Positions 19,505 through 32,990 of a DNA stretch of 64,000 nt are shown one piece after another. Source of the DNA: Hedera helix (taxonomy: Eukaryota; Streptophyta; Magnoliopsida; Apiales; Araliaceae). How positions within the stretch are numbered: position 1 is the stretch's first letter; each line of letters opens with the position of its first letter. The notes under the pieces were generated by a model. That model saw only the letters and a list, made by a program, of their open reading frames with translations, did no database searches and was not told the origin of the DNA. The DNA lies in contig OX359270.1 of NCBI GenBank assembly GCA_947179155.2, forward strand, positions 17,767,556-17,831,555, read 5' to 3'. The position numbers and the translations under genes are program-made.

Positions 19505-21790
19505 CAATAAATTTTTTAGAATTCAAAAGTGAAGTAGAGAAAAAAACTGACAAAAGTATTAAAAATCTTCGATCGGATCAAGGAGGTGAATATTTAAGTA
19601 ATGAGTTTATCGATTATCTCAAAGAAAATAGTATAATCTCACAATGGACTCCATCAGCAATGCTAAAATTAAATGGTGTATCTTAAAGGAGAAATCGAAC
19701 CTTATTGGACATGGTCTGTTCTATGATGAGATTTACCAATCTTCTAATTTCTTTCTGGGGTTATGCCCTAGAAACAACTGCACACATACTTAACAAGGTA
19801 CCTTCAAAATCCGACCCAAAGACCTCATATGAAGTATGAATAGGGAGAAAACCAAATCTTAAGTATGTTAGGATTTGGGGTTGTTCAGCTTATGTCAAAA
19901 AGTTTAAGCATAATAAGCTAGAGACAATATCTGATAAATGTAAATTTGTGGGATATCCTAAAGAATCTGCAGGATATTATTTCTATCATCTTACTAATCA
20001 AAAGGTGCTTGTTACGAAACATGTTACCTTCTTGGAAAAGGAGTTTATCCTTGAAGGGGGTCAATGGGAGTAAGATAAATATTGTAGAAGTTTAAGAACC
20101 GCAAAACACTACGAGTCAAATTGGTGTTCCTAACCAAATAACACAACCTACTATACCTCTACCTATTCGAAAGTCTAAAAGAGTGTCGAAGATACCTGAA
20201 AGGTATGTATTCATCACATAAGATGATGATGAGGTATGCATCATAGATAATGATGATCCATCGACTTAAGAATAGGCTATGAGTAATAAAGACTCAGAGG
20301 AATAACTAGCAACCATGAAATTCGAGATGGATCCCATGTGTGAGAACGAAGTATTAATTTTGGTTACTCCACTTGAGGGCATTAGGCCCATCAGGTGCAA
20401 ATGGGTCTTTAAGAGAAAGATTGAAGTAGACGGCAAGGTAGAGACTTATAAGGTATGATTGGTTGCAAAAGGTTTCAAACAAAGACAATGTGTTGACTAT
20501 GATGAAACCTTCTCACCAGTGGCGAAACTCAAGTCTATTCGAATTTTGCTTGTAGTTGCAGCTTATCATGACTATGAGATTTGACAAATGGACATGAAAA
20601 TGGGTTTCCTCAATGGGGAACTAGAAGATGATGTATATATGATACAGCCAGAGGGTTTTGTTTCAAAGGTTAGAACAAATCAAGTCTGTAAGCTACAGCG
20701 ATCCATCTATAGATTGAAATAAGCTTCTCGTAGATGGAACATTCGTTTTGATGAGACAATCAAAGAGTTTAATTTTATTAAAAACGAGAATGAACCATGT
20801 GTGTACAAGAAGGTTAATGGGAACGTTGTCACATTTCTAGTATTATATGTTGATGATATATTACTGATAGTGAATAATTTTTCAATGTTACAATCGATCA
20901 AGATTTGGTTGTCTAAACACTTCACCATGAAGGACTTGGGAGAAACATTCTATATTTTGGGGATAAAGATCTATAGAGATAGATTTAAAAGGATGCTTGG
21001 CTTATCCCAAAGAACGTACACATTGATTCAATGCTAAAGAAGTTTAGCATGGAAGATTCCAAGAAAAGACTCATGTCGATGAGTCCTGGAATACATCTCT
21101 CCAAGAAACAGGGCCCCGAAAACACCTGAAGAGAGAGACCGTATGAATAAGATTCCTTATGTCTCGGCAATAGGATTTATCATATACGGGATAAAATGTA
21201 CAAGACCTACTATTGGTCATAAACTTAATGTAACAAACAGATATCAGTCTAATCCTGGAGAAGAACACTAGAAGGTAGTGAAAAAATATCCTAAAGTACT
21301 TAAGAAGAGCTAAGGATATATTTCTTATCTATGGTGGGTCTGATTTGAAACTAGAGGGCTATACAGACTTAAGTTTTCAATCTAACTGAGATGACAATAA
21401 ATCAGTTTTGGGTTATATGTTTACCATAAACGGTGGCGCAGTAAGTTGAAAAAGTACCAAAAAGTAAACAGTTGTTAATTCAGTGACAGAGGCAGAGTAT
21501 ATAGCTATTAGTGAAGCTGTAAAGGAAACTGTTTGGATGAAGAAGTTTATTATAGAACTTGGAGTGGTTCCTAGCATTCAAGGACCAGTGCCTTTATTTT
21601 GTGACAACATATGAGCTGTTGCACAAGCCAAGGAACCCAGGTCTCATCAGAAAATCCAAACATGTGTTGAAATGTCATCTTGGAGTATGTAGACTCTCTT
21701 AACAACATAACAGATCCATTTACTAAATTTTTAACTCAACAACAGCTTGATCGTTACTTAGAGAAGATGGGTATTAGATCTATGACGATT
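19505..21790 (+). pseudogene. Ty1/copia pol remnant (integrase end, RT, RNase H)
   Basis: The element begins abruptly inside integrase. In order it shows LRSDQGGEYLSNEF (integrase core), a WGYALETTAHILNKVPSK stretch, the linker with SKRVSKIPERY, then RT with CKWVFKRK, GFKQR, VDYDETFSPVAK, GFLNGELE and the catalytic YVDDIL at about 20848-20865, then RNase H with TEAEYIA at about 21489-21509. Many stops and frameshifts interrupt it. The domain order (integrase before RT) is that of Ty1/copia. It is followed at once by its 3' LTR. The 5' truncation abuts the gypsy LTR remnant at 18949-19503. Confidence 0.85.
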
Positions 21791-21804
21791 GACTTCACTG
21801 CAAG

Positions 21805-23651
21805 TGAAAAATTAAAAATAGTATGCACACAAGATTATATTTGATATGATGTAGCGTGTACTTTGTAATTTTTTTTTATTTATTAATAAAAGTTTATTTA
21901 TACAAAGACATTTACTTTATCCATATTTAATAGATGACATTAATTGTGATAAACTCATAGTTGTTGAGCAATATTTTTTGAATCATGATGATGATCATGC
22001 TAATGAAATCTAAATTCAAGATAGCTTAAAATTAAAATTGTTCTTAATTGTGAGATTACTAAAATGGAGATTAGTGAATCCAGATAGATTAATATATACT
22101 ATGCTTGCTCTTATGAAAAGAATGATTGATCTCATAATCATTTGTGTAGCGACACTAAAGCAAGTATGTAGGTGCTTATTAGATAATAAGTTCACTGAAA
22201 GTGACTCGCTCTAGGAACACCTAATGGAATCTTACTTGCCTGTCAATAGGAGTTCCTTTTGTGAAAGTTGTACAACTGATCCTTGAACTTGAGATCATCA
22301 TAGTATCTTGTCTTTAATGAATTATATTTTGACATATTTCTTAAAATCTTTAAGGTGTATCAAAGGGTATGTTCGGATATAATAAGTTATACATGGAGAT
22401 AAACAATTCTAGTAAAAGAAGAGAATATTCGATGCGATTTAATAAATGATAACTCAGTAGTCCTTGGCTAAGACATAATAAAAATTAGAAAGTAGTTTCT
22501 AATTTACATTAATTAGAGCTATTCATTTGAGAATCAAAAATGCATATAATCAAATAAAATAAGACTTGACAGTAATATCATTTCTTATATTTGATTAAGA
22601 CAATATGAGGTAGAAGGATTAAATTGTACGGTAACTATTTGCTAAATAGGTTCTTTTCTGATTAAATGTTAAAATCTATATTATCTGAAAAGTTGTTGAT
22701 CGCTAAGGAGACTTACCTTTATTATGAAATAAATAATATTTATTTAAATAAATTATATAGTTTAATTTATTTATATAAATAAGATTATAATAGTTCTAAT
22801 TAATTTATTATATAGCTGGTTTAATATGGAGAACCTAAAGGTTCACATCGCAAAAGAAAATTAATTATTTAAGAAGTAAATGACATATTCATAATAATGA
22901 ATTAAGTATATTTAATTTATACTATAAGGATATAATAAATTAAATAGCTTAATATTTATTATTTAGTATTTTGAAAATGCTAATTATAAATTAATAAGAT
23001 GAGTCATTTATTATTACAACTATTATCATTATTATTTAGTTCCTAAATGGTTTATGAATTAATTAATAAGATTACTCTCATAATTAATAATTAAGTTCCT
23101 AAATGATTTGGGAATTATAATTATTATATTATATTAATTAAGTTCCTAATTAGATTAGGAGTTTAATTAAAAACCATATTCCTAAAGTTGTTAAGACGAT
23201 TGACTATATTTATAAATAAGAGAAGTCTTATTATGGATTAAGGTTACATACACTTTCATAAGTTTTTGGGAGAGTACTCACAAGTTCTCTAGATTTAATA
23301 AATTAAAAGAGAGAGAAAACTAGGGTTTGTCATCATCTACTTCTTGAATCCTTATTCTTCCTTGGTGGATCACATTTAGAAGTCAAACACTTGATTGGTT
23401 AACATTGATCAAATGAATCTAATCGGTGGAATTCAAGGAGAACACGAAGGAATTGAAGTTGAACACATACCTATAGAAAGCTAGAATCTACAAGGATATA
23501 ATTATCTATCTCCTTCTTGTTAATTAATAGTTATGCATAAATGTCGATCCTAAATTATGGTTTGTAGTAAAAAAATTAAAATCAGTTTTACCATACTTCT
23601 ACTGCTTAAATGTAATTTGCTTGCATGATCATGGATTATTACAAACCAACA
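21805..23651 (+). repeat. 3' LTR of the copia remnant (1,847 bp)
   Basis: It starts TGAAAAATTAAAAATAG and ends AAACCAACA, matching the inverted solo LTR at 13513-15488 throughout. It lies directly after the RNase H remnant. No partner LTR or target duplication survives on the left because the element is truncated. Confidence 0.75.
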
Positions 23652-23794
23652 TTTTGGATGTACGTTGTAGTGGAACTGGAATGTGCGAATATAAACTATG
23701 TTTGTTAACTATGCCTTGTGAAATCTAAGTGTTTGAAATTAATTTTAAAATATTTTAAACTTGAATAGTAATACAAGTTTAACTAAAAAGGAAA

Positions 23795-24011
23795 ATGTCG
23801 CCTCAAAGAGTGCCGCCAGCTCAACAAACATAAGAAGAGTTAGTCAATAATGATAAAGATCTGGTCGATCCAATGCAGAAATTTGTGGATCTCCTAGTGG
23901 GAGCTATAGAAAGTAGGAACCTGATGACAGATAATCTGAATCTTCCTACAACGCACCTAGCTAACTATCACGGGACAGGTTCAGTCAAGTTGACCTACGA
24001 CCTGAACATTT
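23795..24011 (+). pseudogene. Start of a Ty3/gypsy-type gag
   Basis: An ATG at 23795 opens a frame beginning MSPQRVPPAQQT, then a stop, then VDPMQKFVDLLVGAIESR, which resembles the N-terminus of plant gypsy gags. It ends where the long LTR begins at about 24019; the remainder of the gag is not found on the other side. The preceding 23652-23794 would be its leader. Confidence 0.35.
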
Positions 24012-25010
24012 AACATGATGATAACCCGAATTTTTGGGAATTATTTTTAATGAAAAATAAATAAGAATTTAATAAAGAAAATTCTTATTATGAGATGTAA
24101 TGGGTTTGAATATATATGTAATTGTTATATATATTAAACAAAAAATGAAATGTAATATATACATGTTTGAATGAATATATATATATATATATATATATGA
24201 GTTATATACGTAATGACCACAAATTTCATTAGTCATTGTAATTATAATTATTAAATAATTAGCAATGAATTTAAAAAATTTGAACTAATTAATTGTGCAT
24301 TAGATAATTAAATAAATGTACTTATGTGTGTGTGTGTGTGTATTTAAAGAATTAAAGCAATATGTATAATTAATTAAAGTAAATCTAATTGGATTATATT
24401 TTTAAATCCAAAGAAGTTGTTAAACTAGGTCAAAAATATTTACCTAGTAATGTAATTAATTTAATTACTAGTCCATGTAATTTATTTAAACAAGCTCAAT
24501 GCTTATTTTAATTAAAGGTAACATAGTTATTTAAATGTTAGCCCAATGTGTATTATAAATTGAGCACAAGTAATTTAATTAAATGAGCCCAATAGAATTT
24601 ACTTCCAAGCCTAATGTGGAGTCCAAATGAGGTCAAAACTTTGGTCAATATATATATATATATGTAAGTGTATATATATAGGTGTATATATGTATAATTT
24701 AGCATTAAAATTAAATGGAAAATGGCCACAAAAAAGGCCATATGGCCGGCTACTAGGGGGCCCCACAAGAGGGTGACTTGTTGCTCCATGTTGCTTCCAA
24801 TTTACTCAATGACAAGGTTGACCAACAACCCTAGTCAATCATCATGTCACTCACCTTGTCCATCCATGAAATAATAAGCTTAATTAGGCTTTAATTTCAC
24901 CAACATTGGTGAATTAGGAAGTTAATGAAGTGTTAGTGGATGACTATAAATAAGACACTCCACACACTTGGATTGGTTTGTTAGTTCATTTGCTAGAGAA
25001 TTCAAGAGAG

Positions 25011-25236
25011 AAAGTGAGAGCATTCCTAGAGAAAAAGAAAGAATACACTTGTGTTGAGTGATATAGCTAGAGGTTGAGCTTGGTAGATGACACAAAGTTT
25101 CACCACATATTTTGATAGGAGAAGAAGTGAGAGCATTCCTAGAGAAAAAGAAAAAATACACTTGTGTTGAGTGATATAGCTAGAGGTTGAGCTTGGTAGA
25201 TGACACAAAGCTTCACCACATATTTTGGTAGGAGAA
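25011..25236 (+). repeat. 113-bp tandem duplication
   Basis: Two almost identical units (25011-25123 and 25124-25236), recognisable by GAGAGCATTCCTAGAGAAAA and CTTGTGTTGAGTGATATAGC. Confidence 0.85.
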
Positions 25237-25995
25237 GAAGAAGAGCCTTCAAAATCACAAGGTTTAAAAGTACTCTAAACATCTCTTTATTTCATTTTTG
25301 TAGTCTAGATAGCTTTTTGATCGGTTAAAATCTATTTTTAACCGATCAAAACTCGTTTTGATGTGGTAGAAGTATTTAACTATGTAATATATGTATATTC
25401 ATAATATGATGTGTTTATATCATGATTTGGCAGATGTGTAATGCATAAAAATTAGTAGAAATATTCATAACACATTTTACCGGTAAAACCCTAACGATGC
25501 ATGTTAGGTTTAATGTTGTATTTTGAAATATACAAGTTGGGAATTGAATTTTTATGGCTAGAAAGTCAAATCTATGAGTTTTAAAGAAAACCCAACTTGA
25601 AGTTTTCAAAAATATTGAAAAACGAAGAAGTTATAACTTTTACCGCAAAAGATGTCGTTTTTAAACCCTAGGTGGTTCGATTCGTAATTTTCGTGTATAA
25701 CGTTTTCAAAAAGATGATCGAACCATGAAATATTGTAAAACAAGAAGTTAGGAACACATCAACACTGATTTTGTGTCATTTGGATGTGTAGATTTCATTT
25801 AGTACAAGTTTTAATTAAAATAACTCAAGTTGGAATTTACCAAAATTTGGACACGAAATACCCGAGCGCCGGCGGCACTACCTCAGTTCAAAACTAAGCG
25901 CTGGCAACACTCAGACATTCTGTTTCCAGTGCCGGCAGCGCTGGAATCAGTTCATTCTGAGCGCCGACAACGCTAGGCCGGATTCCTAGTTTGCC

Positions 25996-26030
25996 GGGTC
26001 GGGTCGGGTCGGGTCGGGTCGGGTCGGGTC
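25996..26030 (+). repeat. (GGGTC)7 microsatellite, possible G-quadruplex
   Basis: Seven perfect copies of GGGTC give seven G-triplets separated by two bases, enough for a G-quadruplex on the plus strand. The sequence around it (25860-25990) is a GC-rich island with repeated GCGCCGGC-like words in otherwise AT-rich DNA. Confidence 0.85.
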
Positions 26031-26099
26031 GGTCCAAGTCAGAAAATGAAAAATATTTCGAAAAATATTTTATTATTTTTGGACTTAACAAGAGTATAT

Positions 26100-26520
26100 T
26101 TAAAATTAAGGATAGTTGAATTAATAAGTAAAATAGGATAAATATTATTAAAGATTTAATAATATAAATTAAGTTAATAAAATATTATTAAATAAACAAT
26201 AATATTAGAAAATTATTATAATATTATTAAAAGTATAATAATATTATAAGGTCAATAAAATATTATTAAATAAATAATAATATTAACAAGGGAATAAAAT
26301 ATTATTAAATGATTAATAATATTAGATGTTAATAATCTTAGATACTTATTAAGATATTATTAAATAGTTAATAATATTAGATAATGAATAAAATATTATT
26401 AAATGATTAATAATATTAGTTAATCTTAGAAGATTTATATGGTATTATTAAATGATGAATAATACTATAAGGCTAATAAAATATTATTAAATTATTAATA
26501 ATATTAGATAATTGTTTGAA
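26100..26520. repeat. Degenerate AT-rich tandem array
   Basis: About eight imperfect copies of AATAAAATATTATTAAAT followed by TAATAATATTAG, spaced by 45-70 bases. The words are nearly self-complementary. Confidence 0.65.
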
Positions 26521-26875
26521 CCATATTAAATAGTTAATATAGGTTCTTTGTGTTTGAAATATTATCAAGTAATGATAATGTTTCCTAAGTGTTTAAATAC
26601 CCATAATTATTAAATTATGTGGTTCGTAAGAGTTATAAAAGGTCATCATACTTATGTGTATATGATACTAATTCAAGATCAAATTGATTTAATTGTTAGG
26701 TCCGTTCAAGGATTGCTAAATTAAATTGGTTATCCGTAGACAACGCACAAGACAAGTTTTCTACACTTTAACTAGTAATTTATGTTGTAAGTTTCTTCTT
26801 AACCCTAACTTGTATTTATTGTCGCAAGTTTTCTTCAACTGTAATTACATTAATCAATTCAATTATTATTGAGCA

Positions 26876-29860
26876 TGTGACGCCCCCAAATCTAGGCTCA
26901 TACAGCCTAAACTTGAATCGTCAAAAGACTACAACAAAATTATTACAAGATAGAATAACGTTCAACAATACAGTGTATAATAATACACAACTAAGTCTTC
27001 ATAATTATTGTCACACTATATACAACATGTGAAGACTACAATAGCTATCACTCGGACCGTCACTCCATTCCCCTGCTAGACCCGGCTACTCTCTCATTTT
27101 CTGAAAAACAATGGAACAAAAGAAATGGTGAGCTCAAATAGCCCAGTAAAGAATATCATGACTAAGATAATGACAAGTAAATTATCGTTAGCCTTCAATA
27201 GTTGAGTTCTTGATAGAATACAATAGACTACAAGGTTTGTATCAAAAACTGCAATTAAATTCTTAAACAATGTCCAGATCAATAATAGCAGCGGAATGAG
27301 CAATCTATTAGAAGAATAATGCAGACTATAGTGTCCACTCGCTTCTCTTTTTAATAAAAATATCATCAACTTTTATCATCTGAAATACCATTAGTCAAGA
27401 TAATACAAATTCACAGTTCCTGATCATAATCATGCAGATCAACAGTTCATCTTTGCACTACGGGCCAAAGACATTCAATATAACACCAACGGTCATGATT
27501 ATACCAGATTCAGCCTTTGGTCATAATCATACCAAACAACAGTTCATCGTTGCACTACGGGCCAAAGAGAACATTCACCACGTGCCATAAAAGACACCGA
27601 ACAGATGTATCGCCTTTAACCTATTATATCGCCTTTAACCTATCATCTGTTCAACAATTATATCGCATCTGTGCCCCCGACCACAGATATTCACAACAAC
27701 TTGAATTTGGATGATTAGAATGATATAAATGATGAACAGAAGAAACAGGATAAACAATAAGTATCAGAAGTTTATTTGTACAGATTCAAATAATGTCCAA
27801 ATTGTCAACATGATGTGGAGTGACATTTAAAAATGATATTCAAGATCCACAGTTCAGAATAACGGTTACAGTTCAATAGAAAGGTTCACGTAAATAGGAT
27901 GGTTCAATTGAAATGATGAAGTGCAACTATTATGGAACATATAATATTTTCAGGAATTATAGAAGCAATAGTTCCATAATAAGTTTCGATTTAGGTGTAT
28001 GAAAGAAAATAATATCCCTTACCGTAGCAGGTTTGATTAACAAAAGGTGAAGGAAATTAATATCCCTTACCATAGTAAGTTTGAATAATGGAAGATGAAA
28101 AAGATGGTATCCCTTATGAGTATAAAGGAAAATAATATCACTTACGAATATGAAAGAAAATGATATTATAAACGAATATGCAATAAAAGTGTCATATGAT
28201 AATTCGTGTAAACAAATTATTTCCACAAGAGACAAATAAGAAATGAATACAAAGAGTAATTCACCAAACATGCGGTAATCCGCGTAGTCAGGTTATTCTC
28301 AGATATTAATAAGGAATGAATACGAAAGGTTATTCACCAACAGACGATAATCCGCACCGTAAGGTTATTCCCACAATTTAATAAAAATTGAATACGAAGA
28401 GTCATTCACCAAACAGGCGATAATCCGCACCGTAAGGTTATTCTCAGAGATTAATAAGGAATGAATACGAAAGGTTATTCACCAACAGGCGGTAATCCGC
28501 GCTGTAAGGTTATTCCCACAAATTAATACATGGAAATAAATGACATATCTTATGAGTAAGAAAGAAACGATATTATTTTCGAGAATCAAATAATGATAAT
28601 TCTTTACCTTAACACGTGGCTGGATATTGATTTAAATAAGGTTGATTAACTTGAACAGTACACGTACACTTATAAATCTTCACAAATACTCAAGATGACT
28701 TAAGCACACTTAGAGAAAACTTTCACAAGAAGTATTTAGAGAGAGAAAGAAAGAACAAGTAAGGAAGTTTATGAAAAATCCTTAAGTTAAGGCCTCTATT
28801 TATAGCCAAAAATCTTATCATAACCAAGATTTCCTAATTTAATCCAAACCGTTCATTTCAAGATAATGTTTAATCCATACCATTCATTTCATCTTTTAAG
28901 ATAAACCATTTATTTAAATATCATCTTTTAATCTACATCATCCATTTCAAATTCTATATTATCTTTAATCTATACCATTCATTTCATCTTTTAAGATTTC
29001 CTTAATCTAAACCATTCATTTAAAGATCATCTTTTAATTTACACCATCCATTTTAAATTCTATATTATCTTTAATCTATACCATTCATTTTATATCACCT
29101 AACTTTATATTATAAACAAATAATTTTATCAATTCTATTATTCAACAATAATTCACACTTATTCATTATTATGACTAATTGTTATAAATACAGTGTAGTT
29201 GGCTTTCTGAGTTAGATATCAAGTCAATTGATTAATGAAATACAACTGTTTAAATAACACCATAATAGAGATAACAATAATGCAGAAGGTATGCAAAAGA
29301 AAGATTACGTTATTGTGTCATGACAATTATTGATTCAATAATGTGAATTACTGTGCATATGCTACTGTGACAAATATCAATTTAATAACATGAATTATTG
29401 TGCATGTGACAATAAAGTCAAATATTATACGATAACCACTTTATCAGTTTAATAATACGAAACACTGTGCAATGCCGTGTGCTAATGTGCAATACCGTGT
29501 GCTACTGTGCAATACCGTATGTTACTTGTAATACCGTATATTACTATTCTTTTACCATCAGATATTTTAACAATTAAAAGTAATAGTACCATTGACCAAT
29601 TAAAAATTGTTTATGTCATTTTCTATATTCAACAATTATTCTTTGTGGGGTCCACCAATGATTGGTTCGTACGGTGACGTCGTACGAATATTCCCCGACA
29701 GAATGAATATTCCCCGACCAAAAGAATATTGTCCGACATAATATAATTTACACATAAGATCCTTAACTTTTAACTTTATCAATTTAACCACTTACTGTTT
29801 CATGAAAATATATATGAAGAAAAAATAAATTTTATATTTCATAAAATTCGGGGTCTTACA
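26876..29860 (-). mobile_element. Gypsy solo LTR (2,985 bp) with TSD
   Basis: Perfect 5-bp duplication GAGCA (26871-26875 and 29861-29865). On the minus strand it runs TGTAAGACCCCGAATTTT... to ...GGGGGCGTCACA. Its first 250 bases match the start of the LTR at 39705-42330 (TGTAAGAC, AGTTAAGGATGTTA, GGTGGACCCC-like words), so it belongs to the same family. No interior remains. Confidence 0.85.
28241..28533 (-). repeat. Four tandem copies of a ~73-bp unit inside the solo LTR
   Basis: Each copy contains GAATACGAA, TTCACCAA, CGATAATCCGC and AGGTTATTC in this order, with few differences. Confidence 0.8.
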
Positions 29861-30796
29861 GAGCAAGTATCTACACTCGTAGTTATTTGACAGAGCTTAA
29901 AGTGGATTAATCATCTAAAATTATTCCACATCATTATTTGTTATTGTATTCGCACTTAGTGCTTTTGCAAACGTTATAGTACATTAATTCAAGAACTGTT
30001 TAAGAATGTCTAAGCTAATTGTTTCGGCTAGACAATGCATGTTTAAATTCATCAAATTGAATATTTAAAAGATTATCCAAACCAATTATTGGTGCGGATT
30101 CTTATAGTAAGACTGAGAATGAGCAACCCTAGTTAAAAGGCATTTTTATTTGTCGGGAGACCGAAATTGCGCAATAAATCTAAATGTTATGCATATGCAT
30201 AGGACATAAGAGGACTGATCCCCTAGAGTGTCCCGTTATTTTTAATAAGGTGTCAGACATTGTATGTCTGTTCTACTTTAGTAGCAGTTGATGGTCATTA
30301 AAGATCACTCAATAGTAAAGAGTCAATCCATTCTTATATTGAACTTTGATTCTTGATATCTTTCACAATTGTTATTGTTGAAAACCTTGAAGTTATTTAT
30401 CTTCATCATGATATATCTTATGTTGTTGTTTATAAACTTGCTGAGACATCTAGTTGCTCATTTTTGCTATATCACGACTATATTTCAGCTAAGCCCGAAT
30501 GTTTTAAATCAGACAAAGGCAAGGGGAAAGCAAATGCATAAATTATTAGATGCATGTTAGATTTAAATTACTGTTATAAATTCCTTTATAAATCTTTTGT
30601 ATTTCCTTTAAGATATGTAATGTTACGATTAGGGTTAACAGACCTTGGGAAGTGTAGCCTTTTGATAAAGAACTTTTTGTATTATTCCGTGAAGTTTGAA
30701 TACAATTTATGTATTTCAGTATTGTTAAGTATTGTACAATGAGAACCACACCCGAGATTAAAGAATCCGGATTTGGGGTCGTCACAATATATATTT

Positions 30797-32990
30797 TGTA
30801 ATATGTGTTTTATGTGGGGAGTTAATTATGTATAAGTTTTAATAGTTAATTTAACTATTAAATTTATGGTTTGAATTAACTACGAAATGAATTATGAAAA
30901 CGAAAATAATTAATTAATTAATATTAATTAATTGAGATTAAGTTAAAATTATATTATGAAATAATATAATTTTAATTTTAAGTCGTGAACAAAAATGGAA
31001 TTATTATGAATTAAATTTCATAAACAAGTTAATTATTTCGCTTAATTAAATTAGTCAATTATTGAATGTATTTTGTTTTAAATAAATGAATGAGTTAACT
31101 AAACTCAATATTTTAATGTATTGGATATGAATGTAATATAATAGCTTAATATATTATGCCAAGCAAATATAAATTCAAATATGAAATGAGTTAATTAGTT
31201 CCCTAATTGAAAATTATGTATTAATATATTGACTAATTGTAATATTATACTAAATAGATGTGAATTAAAAAAATGAGATGATGGACCAATACATAATATA
31301 TAAATATTAGCGTTAAGTTAGTAAATTAAATTAATATTTAATTTAATATTAAATTAATACATTTAACATTTTAAATAAATTGTTTAACAACAATTTATGA
31401 AAGAAATGAAATAATTTAATTGGATTGTACAAATGAAATGAGTTAAAAATTATTTAATTAATTTTGTCATACGATTCAGAGGATGAAATCTTTATAGGGG
31501 GGGGGGGGGGGGGGAGAGAGAAGAATGTAATATTCGAGAGTATTTACAACGATAAATTTTGTAAATAAAATAATATTTTATTTAAAATATGTTTTGTGGA
31601 TGTTTTTAAATTAAATATAACTATCCGTGTAATATTTATATGTGATTTAGGGTGAATTAAATTGTTAAATTAAACTATTAAAAAGATTGGTTTAAATTAA
31701 TTGATGAAATAAATATAAATTGAGATATAATTAAATTTGTATAAATTAATCTGTGTCGTTAAAGCTGGTATTATGAGAAAATAATGCTTGAGCATTAACA
31801 AGTGCAGAAAAAATCAACTCAAGCTGCTTATTAAGATGTGTGGAGCAATTATTATCAAAAAGGAAGTCCAACTTCAGCCCATAATTAAATTATTCAAGAG
31901 TTCTATCAACCCAAAACTCCAAAAGAAAGGTATAATGTCTATTCCTTTCTTAATTCAAAGAGTTAGTTAATTATAGTTGGTAAGTATAATTAGTAATTGA
32001 TTGTAGGAGGTTATTTGTTTGGGGAATCATGAAAGATTCCGAAGTTATAAGGTGGGATTGAGTACGAAAGTTATGTGCTATGTGTTTTAATTCATTTGAA
32101 ATCTAAGTTTTCAATGCATGCATACCCTAGGTACTTGTAAAAATGTCTCAATGAAGACTATTTTGCTAAAATTTATTAATTAAATGTTCATTGTGGGAAT
32201 TTTATGCGTATACATGAATTATATGTTAACTCAAGTTGTGTGGTTGTTTCAAAACAAATCCAAAGTGAGTTTAAAAGTTTTCTAGCAAACTAGTTAAAAT
32301 AAAAAACGATGCCCAACGCATGTTTTTGAGCTTTTCGTTTGAATCAAAATGAAGTTTTTAAAGACCGCGTTTTGCTAGATTTTGTTCATTGTTAAGTGGT
32401 TTAGGTTGTGTACAAATTTCAAGTCAATTAGACTTAAATTGAGTATGTTATGCATTGTGGAATTTGGAAAAAGGCGCGCTGCTGTTGTATTAATCCGGAC
32501 GTAGGGCGCGCTTGGTCTGTTTTAAAAATTCCCTGGATAACCAGCACTGGGGTGCGTCACTCACAATACATTTTTGGTACGAGACACGCCGGTCACAATT
32601 TTTGGAAAAATAATTAATTTATTATTTTAATAAAAAAAAGTCTTGATGTAAAAGACTTTTCAAATGGAACGTACAATTACGAATAAGTACAACTTTCATT
32701 TTAGTAATTCAACACTTTAAGAGGAAATTAAAATTTTCCATCTAAAAATATTTTGATTCAAATTAAGGGTCAACTCTTTTTTGAAAGAGAGAGAGAGTAT
32801 AAAAGTTGTTCACCCTCTTTTTTTTTTTTTTTCCCTTTTCTTTTTAACAAAATTATAAAAGACGACAATTTGAGAATATCTTGGGAGATAAGTATTTACG
32901 CAACATTGAAAATTTAATTCAGTAACATAATTTCATACTCAAATTAATTACTACATTTCTTTTCATTCTCACCACACTAAATTGAAATTC
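30797..32990 (+). repeat. LTR-like remnant
   Basis: It starts TGTAATATGTGTTTTATG like neighbouring gypsy LTRs, is AT-rich, and has in the same relative place a GC-rich patch (about 32474-32530, GGCGCGCT words) like that of the 24019 LTR. A poly-G run lies at about 31497-31514 and GAGAGAGAGTATAAAAG at about 32789 looks like a promoter box. No matching end or duplication was found. Confidence 0.3.

Larger units (their letters stand above)
24019..30786 (+). repeat. Long gypsy-type LTR, interrupted by a solo LTR
   Basis: It starts TGATAACCCGAATTTTTGGG and ends GGATTTGGGGTCGTCACA, the terminal style of the gypsy LTRs at 44952-47512 and 39705-42330. Its first 700 bases share long stretches with 44952-47512, for example TTAAACTAGGTCAAA and TTAGCCCAATGT, so they are one broad family. 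Removing the nested 26876-29860 and one copy of its duplication leaves about 3.8 kb. I found no target duplication (CATGA on the left, ATATA on the right), so one end may be deleted or rearranged. Confidence 0.5.

Noticed and set aside
28241..28533. CRISPR-like array
   Set aside because: The units are contiguous tandem repeats without unique spacers, in a plant LTR.
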